Assembly (NCBI GenBank): GCA_947359465.1
Contig: OX375872.1
Coordinates: forward strand, 9,370,137-9,434,136
Origin: Metellina segmentata
Lineage: Eukaryota > Arthropoda > Arachnida > Araneae > Tetragnathidae
Direction: 5' to 3'
DNA: 64,000 bases
Shown: one piece after another, positions 24,077-35,050 of the stretch
How the letters are laid out: the number at the start of each line of letters is the position of its first letter
Numbering within the stretch: position 1 is the stretch's first letter
Program-made: the position numbers and the translations under genes
The notes under the pieces: generated by a model
The model's input: the letters and a program-made list of their open reading frames with translations, nothing else
What the model was told of the DNA's origin: nothing
Database searches by the model: none

Positions 24077-24532
24077 CCCTCTGAGGGTTTCATACGTGTA
24101 ATTCCACCTCGCAAACTGCAGTCTTCGCTGCATGACATCGAACTAATTCTGAACTTTGTAACCAATAGAATATTTCCGAAGGGTTATATTCCAAGGAAAG
24201 AAGTGATATAATCTTTGTAAAAAGGATTCTATTGTAACGAAATGACCAACAGAATCTCACTATAGAAATGGTAAAAAATATATTTCCAATGGATTCTCTT
24301 CTAAAGACAAAAGCAGTAGAATAATTCCAATGGCTTCTCTTCTAAAGACAAAAGCAGTAGAATAATTTCAAACGATTCTATTCTAAGAAATGTAACAGTA
24401 TAATTTTTTTCTAAGGAAGGGATCAAATGAAATCCTTCTAAGGATTGAAAGAATCCATCAATTATTTTCACCTATAATGTTATTGGGTAAAAGCACTACA
24501 CAACTTGAAAATCTCGCAATGCTCAAAGGTTT
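24077..24532 (-). mobile_element. family A element, reverse
   Basis: Starts CCCTCTGAGGGTTTCATACG after GTAA (a decayed TTAA) and ends near GCTCAAAGGTTTTTCG. Unique ends match the other copies, and the middle has 40-bp units (AAGGATTCTATTGTAACG). Confidence 0.75.
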
Positions 24533-24777
24533 TTCGAAACATTCAAATTCTTTTTTTTTTACTTTATGAATTATTATCTCGAGCCAAGTTCAAGTTTCAA
24601 CACCACGGAGGCACTTCTGGGAAAGGCTAGTGATGTGTGGCCAAACGTTATCGAGCTTGTAGCGACTGCCTTGAGTTAGAGTGCAGCGGTAGTGTTATAT
24701 TACAATCTTCAATAGCCTTGGTATGGGCGGAACTTGGGGATTCCCGCTGGATTGGTGACAGTAAAGGGGCTCTTGTT

Positions 24778-24964
24778 CTAACGAGAAGGGGTGCTCTTTT
24801 CTGTCTTGCCAAAAAGGAGGGGAGACTTAGGACTGAGCTGTTCCTGAGAGGCACGAACGACCCGAACGTCAACTCCGGACAGCCGAAAGTGCCCTGCTCC
24901 TTCCACTGATGTCCACATGTCCATCCCCTCTTCATCTGACGGAAGTGCTCTTGTTATGATCCAG
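24778..24964 (-). CDS. candidate terminal exon, unidentified
   Basis: In a GC-richer island (about 24640-24980) the minus strand has an open frame of 62 codons after a possible acceptor (TACCTGGGGAGCAG), ending in TAG at 24778-24780. The peptide is mixed and polar (ALPSDEEGMDMWTSVEG, then VVRASQEQLSPKSPLLFGKT), which looks more like protein than chance. Against it, the acceptor tract is weak, the phase does not match the DCX donor, and the plus strand also has open frames here, one ending at a good donor (CCCCAG-GTAAAG at 24975). I do not recognise the product. Confidence 0.3.
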
Positions 24965-25075
24965 CTGCTCCCCAGGTAAAGATGATTTTGGATTTAACTG
25001 GACACTACTAAAGAAGAGTTTCCCGGGAATTTCTAGTTGCTTTTATTTATGAAAGTGAATAACTACTCAATAGTA

Positions 25076-25362
25076 GTCCGGTTGGAAGAGTAACAGATCA
25101 GCAACCGTACGGCTTGCGAGTTTGAACCCAACCAAAGACATTACAAAGACATGAACAAAACATTTAAATATGCGTGGCCTCAAAGGTCCTCACGTTGACA
25201 TAGTGTGGAAATTTAAAGAGTGGGGTGCCAGCTCAGGTTTTCTCGTCATCTGACCGTGGAATTAGAAGGCGTGGTTCTCGGATATTTCCCTTCGCGTTGG
25301 ATCCCGGTCCGTTGCCAATATCCAGTTGCGTTGCTCCGGTGTGACAATAATTAAATACCTAC
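25076..25362 (+). mobile_element. SINE, plus strand
   Basis: Decayed tRNA-like head (GTCCGGTTGGAAGAGTAACA, then GCGAGTTTGAACCCAACC) through the central block (GAGTGGGGTGCCAGCTCAGG) to a tail near AATTAAATACCTACG. Older subfamily. Confidence 0.8.
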
Positions 25363-26099
25363 GATCCCATGAGCTGGCAGTCAATCTAGGCGCTTTTGGG
25401 AGCGTCAATCAAGTGAATTTACGTAACTATATGTTACCCAGTCTCCGTTCATAACCAGTAGTAGTAAAAATCCAGCAGTTGTAAGTTTTTAATGTATGCT
25501 TCAGAAACTGTTAGTATTATCCTGTCCTCATATGAAATGAGAAGAAAAAATAAATCACGAAAACGTAGTGTTTTAAAGTTGCCTCCACAAATTGCATTTT
25601 ATAATTTCCATTGTTGTCGACTTCTGAATGATTAGCAGGGATCTGTATAGGCTATACACTGGTTTTCAATGCTGACTTTGATAGTCAGTAATGTGCGATT
25701 TTTGACACATAATCATCCATTTATGATACTTCAATCCCGATGCTACTTTTGTTTGTTACAGTCACGTATATTTCACATCTGGCCTTTGTGACGTTTGAAT
25801 CATCCATAATCGTCCGTACGAATACCTCATTTCTTTATGTATTATGTATCTAAAATAGGCTGTCTTTGGGAGTTGGAAAAAGTGAGAATTACTTAGAAAT
25901 AATTAAAACAAATGCTCATAAACAAACTATTCAGAATTATAAATATAAAACTGAGTTAAGTAAAAGAAATGTAATTAAAGAGCTAATTTTTATTGAAAGA
26001 TATTTGAATTTAAATATTAATTTTTAATTAGAGAAATTAAAATATACTTAACTTTTACTTAGAGAACTTAAATATGGAGTTTAATTTTTTGGAGAAATT
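25363..26099. other. no gene seen
   Basis: AT-rich sequence without a recognised family. Confidence 0.5.
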
Positions 26100-26234
26100 T
26101 AATTCGAATAGAATTGTTTGGGAAAGGCTCATTTGGTTCTTTCCTTAGCATTGAATCATTTGGAAATATTTTGGTCATTTTCTTAAAATAAAATCCTTTG
26201 GAAAGATTCTATTTCTCATCTCTATTAATAGAAA
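26100..26234 (+). repeat. family A minisatellite fragment
   Basis: Three or four 40-bp units (CTTAGCATTGAATCATTTGG, AAAATCCTTTGGAAAGATTC) without the unique ends. Confidence 0.6.
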
Positions 26235-26339
26235 CATTTTTTGTCAAGATCTGATGAAGTTTCTCTTCGTATAATGAGATGTCCATCGAGATCTGATCAG
26301 TTTGGTTCATGGGAGACACCGAGACAGCCACCAGGGAGT
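26235..26339 (+). repeat. family B fragment with one end
   Basis: Two units (GTCAAGATCTGATGAAG, ATCGAGATCTGATCAG) are followed by GAGACAGCCACCAGGGAGTT, a decayed version of the family B right end. Confidence 0.6.
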
Positions 26340-26504
26340 TCTATCAATCTTAGTATTCAATCTTATGAAATCTAGAAACTGGTAGAACATGGAAATAAAA
26401 ATCTTGCCAAGAAATGCATTGTGCTTTAATTGTACTCAAATTCGTTTCTTGGATTCCAATAGAATGAACAACTTTCTTCCTCTGAGTGGTTCACAATCAC
26501 AATT

Positions 26505-27683
26505 TTACCTTTCAACCTGCAGTCTCCTGTATGAATTCTAAACAGTTTTAATCTTAATCAATAAAACCTTCCCAAAAAATTTTATTCTGTACTAGTGAAA
26601 TTTTTCGAAAGGATTCTATTTTAAGAAACGGAGAGCACTGAAATCTTTCCAGATGACTCTGTTTTAAAAAAAGGACCAATGAAATCTTTCCAAAGGCTTC
26701 TATTCTATGAAAAGGACCAGTGAAATATTCCCAAAGGATTTTATTTTAATGAAAGAACCAATGAAATCTTCCCCAGAGGATGCTATTCTAAGGAAAGGAC
26801 CATCAAATCTTTCCGAAGTATACTATTCTAAGAGAACAATGAGTGAAATCTATTTGTAAAGGATCTATTCTAAGGAAATGAGCAATGAAATTCTTGAAAG
26901 ACATTTTCTATTCTAAGGAAAGGAGTAGTGGCATATATTTCAAACGGATTCTAATCTAAGGAAATGACCAATGGAATATTTAAAAATAATTCTGTTTTAC
27001 AAAATGGGACAGTGGTATCGTTCCAAAGAATTCTATTCCAGCGAAAGGACCAATAGAATCGTTCCAAAGGATTGTTCAGAGAAAAAGGCCAATAAAACAT
27101 TTCGAAACATTGAAAGAATCCATGAATACTTTAGAAAGATGCTGTTATTTAGTCATTAACCCTCCAAGTGATTTCCACGAGCTATTCATCAAGAGCTGAC
27201 CAATAATTCCAATGACTAGGTATCTCGTCATCAAGATATTGACGACTTTTTAGGATGACGAGATCAAAAGATCTAGTTCGTTTTCTTCAAAATATGAGAG
27301 AAATATCGTCTATCACACACACACACACACACACACAAGATCTGCTTCTTTTTCTTCTAATGACGAGGTATCACGTATATAAAGATCTGACCAGTTTTGC
27401 TAATGACGAGGAACACGTCTTCAAAATACTGATGATTACGAGATCAGGGTCTCTTCAATTTCCTTCTAATGACTCTCGTCCATCCCGATCTGGTCGGTTC
27501 TTCTTATGAAGATATATCATTTCATCAAGATACTGTCGATTATGTGTTGATGACGAGATTAAGATCGAGTTAGTTTTCTTCTGATGACAACTCGTGGAGA
27601 CAACCACCGTAAGGGTTAAGTGTATCGTAGGGGGAAATCAACTCTACACTTCTCTCAAAACTTGCGACTCTCAGCGTTTCCAA
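26505..27683 (-). mobile_element. family A element carrying a nested family B element
   Basis: From the unique end with CAACCTGCAGTCTCCTGTAT near 26515, through about twelve 40-bp units, to GCTGTTATTTAGTCATTAA at 27159. The A sequence resumes after the nested B element at 27620 (GTGTATCGTAGGGGGAAATC, then TTCTCTCAAAACTTGCGAC). It aligns with the uninterrupted A copies at 48711-48740 and 30380-30400, read in reverse. Confidence 0.75.
27160..27615 (+). mobile_element. family B element nested in family A at TTAA
   Basis: The left end CCCTCCAAGTGATTTCCACG follows TTAA at 27156-27159; the right end CAACCACCGTAAGGG precedes TTAA at 27616-27619. The 456-bp interior is an array of about 40-bp units (TAATGACGAGGTATCACG, ATCAAGATATTGACGA) with an (AC)n stretch near 27316. 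The A host reads CATTAAG without the insertion in other copies, so the TTAA was duplicated. Confidence 0.8.
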
Positions 27684-27689
27684 TTACTT

Positions 27690-28500
27690 AGTCCAAAATA
27701 GCGTATAATTTTCCATTAATAAAAGAACCCAATTCCAAAAAACTTGCAAAAACCACCAGAAAAGCACGAAAATAATTCCGGTCTTCCATTACCTCCAATA
27801 CCTGCTTTAATTTAGGGCATGTACCAACAAAAGACGAAATTGATAAAAAGGCGAACGCACCCTGCGACATCCTTAATGACTCCCAATAGCGGCAAATGGA
27901 AGTGGTAACTAAGGTTATGGATTGAGCAATAAAAGGATTGATTGAACACAGGGAGGGGAAAAAGTTGGACCGAACAAGCGCGACGCCCATCCGAAATTGG
28001 GTCTGAAAAAGAACCCACCCGGAAACACTTAATAGAAAATGGCGGAGTTTGTATCTGGAAAATAAGGATAGGGAATCAGAAACCCGGAAACGTTATCCAG
28101 TGACCGAGATTGCTAACCTTCCTCCTAATGATCGGAGCGTTTGTTGATGAGTAGTGTGTTCTGTCATCACACTCTGATTTATTATCCATAATAATTGTCT
28201 ATCCAAAAGCACTTTCTAACTCAAAATGATCGAAGTTTGGCTTTTTGTTGGCTTGGGGAGAACGGAAGCCTTTAAATAGGTTCAAATGGACGGGGTGGCG
28301 AGTTGAGTTGGATCTGCTTTAAAAACATGCAAACTGTTGAGTGGAATGTAATACAAATTTCGCAACGGGTAAGATTTATTCTCATCTTATTGGCATCAGT
28401 CTCATTTATTATCCCTAGTAATTGTCTATCAGAACTTCCCAATCACCAAAAGCGTGCGTGCAATAGAATCTCGTGCGAAAAAAGAACCAAATAAGTATCA
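27690..28500. other. no supported gene
   Basis: A minus-strand open frame of 100 codons (27688-27990) is hydrophobic and unrecognised. The stretch is GC-richer than average, and a hidden exon cannot be excluded. Confidence 0.35.
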
Positions 28501-28559
28501 TCTGTATACATATAGTGTTTGGAACCACAAGCCTGCAGTACTTCACAAGCATGTAGTAC

Positions 28560-28860
28560 CTAAAAACATTTACATTGCTTAAGTAACAAAACATTACAGA
28601 ACTTCAGACTTATTATGCACAAAATCGAGCTTACAATAGAATAAAGAACAAAAAATGAATAAAATAAGTAATATTTACATCATCTGCAGGCATATTATAT
28701 TAGGTACACAGGCATATATAGCACCTAATAATATTTACATTACTTAAGTAACTTAAAATTCCAGAACTTCATAAATATCATGCTTACATCAGAATCCCTG
28801 ATAAAAAATGAATAAAATAAATAATACTTATATCATCTGCAGGCGTATAGTATTAGGCAT
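28560..28860 (+). repeat. two-unit tandem duplication, about 155 bp
   Basis: The phrases AATGAATAAAATAAGTAATA and ATCATCTGCAGGCATAT occur near 28655 and again near 28808, and TTACATTGCTTAAGTAAC also occurs twice. The second unit ends where the Tc1 element inserts. Confidence 0.6.
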
Positions 28861-28861
28861 A

Positions 28862-29400
28862 CACTACCCTACAATAATAGACCGGACAGCAAGATGTGAT
28901 GGTAGAATGGATATAATACGTGCTTTAATAGGGGGGTGGTCCCCCACGTGCTGCAATTACACTAGCAACCCTCCTGGACATACTTTCAACAAGGTTTTCA
29001 TACACAGCTATTGGTATTTGTGTCCATTCCTGCTGCAAGAATGTCGCCAGCTCACCTGTAGACTTCGGACGTGGTTCCCTGGTCCGTAAGCGTCGCTCTA
29101 ACTCGGCCCACAAGTGTTCTATAGGGTTTAGGTCGGGACTCTGAGCAGGCCAGGGAAGACGTTTTACATCCATATCTCGATACCACTGCTTGACAGAGGC
29201 TACAACATGACTCGGAGCGTTGTCGTCCGGGAAGTAACATTATTCCATTCCATAAAATTGCCAGAGCGTAGGAAGAACCTGATTGTCCAAAATGTTCTTG
29301 TAGGCGTTCAATTGACCAGGAACAACATGCAAAGGTCCCAAAAAAATAGTCGGATTTTATGCAAATCCGCTGGCGTCCGGTCCATTATTGTAGGGTAGTG
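28862..29400 (-). mobile_element. Tc1-like element, internally deleted
   Basis: Inverted ends begin CACTACCCTACAATAATAGA (28862 onward) and, from 29400 inward, CACTACCCTACAATAATGGA, a near-perfect 26-bp match. TA precedes the left end and AA (a mutated TA) follows the right. The 539-bp body encodes only the C-terminal part of a transposase on the minus strand. Confidence 0.9.
28925..29234 (-). pseudogene. Tc1-like transposase, C-terminal half
   Basis: Tc1 transposases are DDE/D nucleases that cut and rejoin element ends. Here the second catalytic aspartate is visible in DDNAPSH (about 29222) and the third acidic residue in WPAQSPDLNPIEHLWAEL (about 29110-29160), followed by the usual basic tail to a stop at 28925. 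The DNA-binding N-terminus and the first aspartate are missing because of the internal deletion, so it cannot catalyse transposition. It lies between the inverted ends of the element. Confidence 0.85.
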
Positions 29401-29402
29401 AA

Positions 29403-30321
29403 AAGAGGAGGCTAGAAATTTGGTTGACACTTCGAATTCTAATTTTTATATTCGAAGTCTACGTTTACCGTTTGAAGTCTTGATTAAATAAGTAGAGAAT
29501 TAAATTAATTAAGTAGGTTTGAAGGAATATTTCCAGTGATGAAATGATTTCGCCGTTCAATGCCAAATTGAAGTGAATGAAACTGTTACATAAAATGTTT
29601 ATGAATATTTCGAATTCCGTAAAAAATGCCTTTTTGTGTTCATCAAAAAATCAAATAAGTGGATGTTTCACTTTTTTTTATACAAGTCACAAAAGTGAAA
29701 CATTAACTGGTGTTTCCCTCGTACAACTTTTTTACAATTCCTCTCGGAAAGTTGTTATCAAGTAATTAAAATTTCCAATTGAACGTTATGTTATATGAAT
29801 GATTTTCATTGAATTTATCGTCGATTATACTAAATTTACTTCTAGCGATCTATTTTTATTTTACTCATTCTCCCGTTGAAATAAACTTCATAGTCTAGAA
29901 ATTAAAATACTTATCTTAATCCGAAAGTTAATTCACTTATATTAATACACATATATAATAACTTCTTATTTTTTATTTATAAATATATTTTTATCTAACT
30001 ATGAATATCTTCAATGTAAAGGTCTATAACTTAAGTGTTTCATGCTGTTTTTTAAGTGTTTTCTGCTCGTATGCTAAAACTCAGTTTGTGTTAACTAAAG
30101 ACCTGTGTTTAATGATCTGCACATACTGCAAAGACTGATTTCAATATGGCAGAGTTTCACTAAACCTATTAAATAAAATCTTTATACACTATGAATAACA
30201 ATAAACAGTAGTAAAGCATGCGTATACTGTAGTGGAACAAACAGTGGTGTATCCTGAATCATTCGGTAGGAGGCCCAAATATAGAAATTCACTATTTAAG
30301 CCAAATAAAGATGATTTCGTC
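29403..30321. other. no gene seen
   Basis: AT-rich DNA with no recognised family or coding frame. Confidence 0.5.
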
Positions 30322-30325
30322 TTAA

Positions 30326-30826
30326 ACCTCTGAAGGGCGTAACGAGATTTCCAAGTAGTGTAGTATTGCTTCTACCACACAACATACTTAATGGATCAAT
30401 AAACCACATCTATTGGGAGAAAGAATTCATAGATTCTTTCAAACTTAAGAATGATATTTCTTTTCTGTGGGGGTGCAATCCTTTTGTAAGATTATGTTGA
30501 TCATTTCCACAGTAGAATCTCTTGGAGAAGAATCTGTTCCTTTTCTTAGAATAGAATCCTTCGGAATTATTCTACTGCTCCTTTCCTTGGAAGTGATTCT
30601 TTTTTATAGATTACGTTGGTCCTTTCCTTAGAATAGAGTTCTTTAGTCCGATTCTGTTGATAATCTCTGAATAATAGAATCTGTTAAGATCATATTGCTG
30701 TTTTTCTTAGAATATAATCCTTTGAGAAGATTCTATTTTCCATGAAGGTCATACTGGTTAAATGTCATACAGGGAAGACTGGAGGCTGCAAGGAGGAATC
30801 GCAAGGTGGAATAACCTCTCATATAG
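30326..30826 (+). mobile_element. family A element, both ends present
   Basis: TTAA at 30322-30325 and 30827-30830 flank ends ACCTCTGAAGGGCGTAACG and, inverted, CTATATGAGAGGTTATTCC. The interior has about eight units like CCTTAGAATAGAGTTCTTTAG. This is the most complete copy for defining the family's termini. Confidence 0.8.
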
Positions 30827-30830
30827 TTAA

Positions 30831-31549
30831 AACAACTAATTCTTCCAAAATGGACATAGTTTATCTTTTTTATTATTACATAGAACTAGATTAAAGTATT
30901 TTAACATAACTGAACAGACTCAGACAGATGTTTTACAAAACAGCAAAATGATGATTACTCTTTGTAGGACTCGCTGCTTAAGAACTCGTGGGTAATCTTT
31001 AAGTTATCTTATTCTTGAAGGAGTACATGTTTTAAAACAAGTTCACAACAAAATGAATAATAAATATTCTCGAAAGCTTTGAGTTGGTTCTAAATTACCA
31101 ATTCTCCTTTCCGTTGCCTTAATCGTCAAGAGAGTATTCCCCTCGAATCGACTGGATAGATTAATTCCGTTTAACTCTTACCCCTTGGTTGAGCTATTTA
31201 ATTTATCTCTATACATCCATACAGGAGTTCTGAGCATCATCTTTGCTTCAGCGCAATTGGTGTATTAATAGTTTATGAGTGAAACATGGATAATTCACGA
31301 ACGTTGCATCGTTTATTTATGGGGCAAATCTACACTGCTAACGATCGTTCACAATTCATGGTTGCTTGAAGATCAAATGTTGTTTTGGGACACTAATAAT
31401 TCATTATTTAATGTCACATCTCTTCTAAATTCATATGTTTGGCGATCGATATTATGGGTAATATTGTCTTTGACCTCTTCCTCTTTAAGACATATTTGGT
31501 CTTTTCCACATTTCATTGCTTTTTTGTGGTGATAGTTGTTGAATTAAAA
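30831..31549. other. no supported gene
   Basis: A plus-strand open frame at 31275-31532 (85 codons) is hydrophobic and not recognised. Confidence 0.4.
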
Positions 31550-31797
31550 AGCTGGGAACTAGTTCTTTAAGGCTTTTCACGTTCTAGTTTACAGAAGAGT
31601 CAAATCGGTTTTCAAAAGACGCGTTGTAGACAATTTAAAAACTAGCTGTTTTATATTTCACTTCTTTAAAAAACACTGTACCTTGGACGCTTAGTGATCG
31701 CTTAAGCCTCCTGGTGGTTGTCTCTTTATTTCATTGTTATCTTATGAAGATAAATGTTTTATTAAAAAAGTAGAAACTAATGCTTGAAGTTCTTTTA
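31550..31797 (+). repeat. 150-bp repeat and family B end fragment
   Basis: The phrases AGAGTCAAATCGGTTTTCAA and AATTTAAAAACTAGCTGTTT recur at about 32985-33040 and, more diverged, 33330-33420. At 31702-31705 TTAA is followed by GCCTCCTGGTGGTTGTCTC, the right-hand type of family B end, so a B fragment sits in this repeat. Confidence 0.5.
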
Positions 31798-32948
31798 AAC
31801 ACAAATACAAATATTGACAACCAGCTACAGGCTCAAGCCCAACAAGGCTGGTCCTTTGTTTATGAATTCCCCAATTCCCACTGACTATCCAATTGTATCT
31901 TAAATTCGTACACTCCCTTTGAATTAACTATATTTTCTGGCAACGCGTTCCAACTGTCTATTACCCTATTAAAGTAGTAATTTTTCCTTAAATCCCGATT
32001 AAATATGTCTTATTCAATTTATACCCATGGCCCCTTGTTCTGTTATCCCTATTGAAATTTAAGCCCTCTGTGTCCCCTTGTTTTACCATCTTGAAAAGCT
32101 GAATCAAATCCCCCCTCCTTCTTCTTCTTTCCATTGTATACATGTTTAGCTTACTTAAACGTTCATTATAGTTGAGATTTGCTATCCCCTTTATTATTTT
32201 TGTAGCTCTGTGCTGAACCCTTTCAATTAATTCTATATCCTTTCTCATATATGGAGCCCAGAATTGTACAGCATATTCTAGATGTAGTCTTACTAAGCCC
32301 TTATATAACGGCAAGATTATATTCTTATCCTTTGAAGTTACAGTCTTTTTAATATACCCCAATAACCTATTAGCTTTTTTACCCGCGGCTGAACATTGGT
32401 GACCCATTTTAAAATCCCTGTGAATTATCACCCCAAGATCGTTGACTGTTTCTCCCTTCTTTACCTTTACTCCCTGCAGACAGAGTACTCGGCTCCACTG
32501 TTCCTGTAATCCATATGCAGAACTTGACATTTCCCTATATTAAATGACATACCCCATTTAACAGCCCATTCGGATATCATATCAAAATACCCTTGTAAAT
32601 TCTCTATCTGTAACTTGGTATCCACTGTCCCCCATATTTTTAAGTCATCTGCAAATATACTGATTCTATTCTTATTCCCCTGACCTATATCATCTATGAA
32701 AATTATAAATAAAATTGGTCCCAAAACTGATCCCTAAGGCACCTAATATTTTTAAACTCCTTTCTGGCTTTCAGATATGCCTCCGTGTCCTTGTCGTTAC
32801 CAGTGCTTTTATATACCCTGTATGTTCTTTGTTTTAATTTTAAAGCTTTGTGTGTTTCCCCTGAAAACCACATAGGAAGCAAGTTTCTAGATTTTCCTTT
32901 TTTCCTGAACGTTACATGTTTTTTTATCACCCTACTACTACTACACAC
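31798..32948 (-). pseudogene. CR1-like non-LTR retrotransposon remnant
   Basis: Read on the minus strand, the first part (32948-32740) encodes the basic linker between endonuclease and reverse transcriptase (NLLPMWFSGETHKALKLKQR). It jumps at about 32740 straight to the RT motif PQGSVLGPILF (Q mutated to a stop), so motifs upstream of this, including the first catalytic aspartate region, are deleted. The FADD catalytic motif is present near 32640, then the thumb and C-terminal region (LLGYIKKTVTSKDKNIILPL, ending near DSWNALPENIV after a frameshift around 31990). The 3' tail (ATATTTGTATTTGTG on the minus strand) resembles the short tail repeats of CR1/L2-type elements. The frame is broken in at least three places. 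Confidence 0.85.
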
Positions 32949-33077
32949 ACTAATTTCTCGCTTTTCAAGTACTAGTTCCCATAAGAGTCAAGTTGGTTTT
33001 CAAAAAACGCGCTGTTCACAATTTAAAAACTCGCTGTTCTACACATGTCTTTAAAAAGCAAAATGACGCTTGGGTGA
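32949..33077 (+). repeat. second copy of the 150-bp repeat
   Basis: Shares AAGAGTCAAGTTGGTTTTCA and ACAATTTAAAAACTCGCTGT with 31560-31690. It lies on the other side of the LINE remnant. Confidence 0.5.
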
Positions 33078-33236
33078 CCCTGCTGGTGGTTGCCTTGTAT
33101 CTCGTCAGAAGCAAAAACTGACCACATTTTTATGGACATCTCGTCATTAGAAGAAACAACTTTACGGACAAGATACCTCGTTATTTAAAAAATTTATCAT
33201 ATCTTGAAAGACATTTCGTCGAAACTACTTGAAGGG
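33078..33236 (-). mobile_element. family B element, reverse, short
   Basis: One end CCCTGCTGGTGGTTGCCTTG follows a decayed TTAA (GTGA); the other, inverted, reads CCCTTCAAGTAGTTTCGACG from TTAA at 33237-33240. The interior has about three ATGACGAGAT-type units. Confidence 0.7.
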
Positions 33237-33240
33237 TTAA

Positions 33241-34463
33241 AAACATGTATATTCTATGACTCCAGTGAAATACCGTTTTCCATAGAATAATACCGATTTA
33301 AATACGCGAGAACAGTTTGTTTTTAGAAATGCATAGATGAGTTTAAAAACTCTCTGTTCTACTTATCACTTCTTTTAAAGCAAAATGTAGCATAGGTGCT
33401 TAGTGATCGTTTAAAAGCATGTCTTGAGGGAAGAAAAAATATTCCGGTACATTTTTGTAAAAATCGAATAGAGTAAAGGCACTCTAATAAAATATTCAAA
33501 CGGCTATGACAATCTTTTTTTCCACCAAAACTATCAAACTGTTCTAAAAGAGTGATAAAAGTTAAAAGTCAAAAGCTACTTGTGAGAAAAGACGTTTAAA
33601 AAAGGAAATGCATCTGATAAATGAAAAACATAATCATTGGAAAAAGAGAACTCTGACATAAAAACACCACCGAGAGGATTTGTGTCCCAAGAGCATTCAA
33701 AACTTTATAGATCTTCAATTTTTGTAGAATTACAAATGACCTTTCATGGCAGATACTTGAAAAAAGAAACCAGAAATTAAATGATTTTGAGCTCGTAATA
33801 TGATTTATAGATCGGGTCACTCTTTATTCAATAGATTACCGAATTGAAGTTTCCATAGCAATAATCATGTCCCTGATAATCATCTTGCCCAAGAAGTTAA
33901 AGCCATTTGTTATTTGTTTTTAATTTTGAATGCAGATCGATACAGTCTCAGCATAACGAATTATACGCTGATGTGATGGAACTTTAAATAAGTCAAGGAT
34001 TTATCGATTGCGCCTTTCCGTTTCTTACTTTTGATAAATTAAGCTGTAAAATCATGCAAGCATTTTAGTACCCCGAAAAATCCAAAAAAGACGTGAAATC
34101 GGTCCGCCTCGTTCAATTAATATCGCATGTACTTTTGGCGGATATCGAACACGATTGAAATATTAGAATTTTAAGATATATCCCCTCTACCCAATCGAAA
34201 CAATTACTTCTCGGATGGTCATTGGGGAAATCTCGTTGTTTATACTATTATCATTTGGAAAAATGACAAACAAAATAACCATTAATCTAAAGTAATGTAT
34301 CGAAATGATGTCTACGAAATCTGCATTTAATCATTGAACTGGAAAACAAATACCAACAAATATAGTTTAATCGTGTCTACAGGTAGTGTTTTGCAATATT
34401 AACATTTTTGTAACGTATTTCAATTGTACATATCCGAATGCAATTTCATATGCATTTTGCTAG
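33241..34463. other. no gene; third 150-bp repeat copy
   Basis: 33330-33420 is a diverged copy of the repeat at 31550 and 32949 (GTTTAAAAACTCTCTGTTCT, GCTTAGTGATCGTTTAAAAG). The remainder has no recognised gene. Confidence 0.45.
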
Positions 34464-34467
34464 TTAA

Positions 34468-34610
34468 CTCTTTGAGGGTTTCACACGCACCATTCCAAAT
34501 TGCAACCTGCTGTCTTTTCTACATGACTTTTGACCAGTTTTGACTTTCATGAACTACGGAATTTTCGAAAGTATTCTATCATAAGTTCTATCATAAATTA
34601 TTAGCGAAAT
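34468..34610 (+). mobile_element. family A end fragment
   Basis: CTCTTTGAGGGTTTCACACG follows TTAA at 34464-34467 and continues with the conserved unique end (CAACCTGCTGTCTTTTC), then one eroded unit. Confidence 0.65.
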
Positions 34611-34790
34611 TAGAACACGCAAAAACAGTGGTTCTATAAATTCGAATGGTCTCAACATTTTACATTGGTTAGAGACGAACAACTGATGACTGTAAGGTCA
34701 ATGGCAGCGACCCAATGCACCCCATACTTTACCAAGCTGCATTAAGTAAATGGACATACACATACAAGGAAAGCTTTACTGACACAGAAG

Positions 34791-34990
34791 AGGTAAGTAG
34801 GTATTTGATTAATGGGACAACGCACGGGCTATTGGCGACGATCCGGGATCAAACCCAAAGGGAAAGATCCTATGACAATCCACGTAATTAGGAACTACGA
34901 TCAGATGACGAGGTCACACCCGAGCTGACACCCTCACTCTCCAAACTTCCACACCACTCCAAAGTGAGGACTAGTTGAGTTGAGACCTCG
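34791..34990 (-). mobile_element. SINE, minus strand, head lost
   Basis: Tail type GGTAAGTAGGTATTTGATTA, then CTATTGGCGACGATCCGGGA and the central block to AAAGTGAGGACTAG. The tRNA-like head is absent. Confidence 0.75.
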
Positions 34991-34997
34991 AAACGGA

Positions 34998-35048
34998 CGT
35001 TTATAAGTTCGATACAAACCAAAAATGTTCCCGAACAAATGTTATTTT
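34998..35048 (+). repeat. left part of the tandem repeat split by mariner
   Basis: TTATAAGTTCGATACAAACC and ATGTTATTTTTA match the unit of the array at 36316-36975. Confidence 0.6.
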
Positions 35049-35050
35049 TA

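Noticed and set aside
26570..27140. CRISPR-like array of regular repeats
   Set aside because: Units are degenerate along their whole length with no unique spacers, and the genome is eukaryotic; it is the family A minisatellite.
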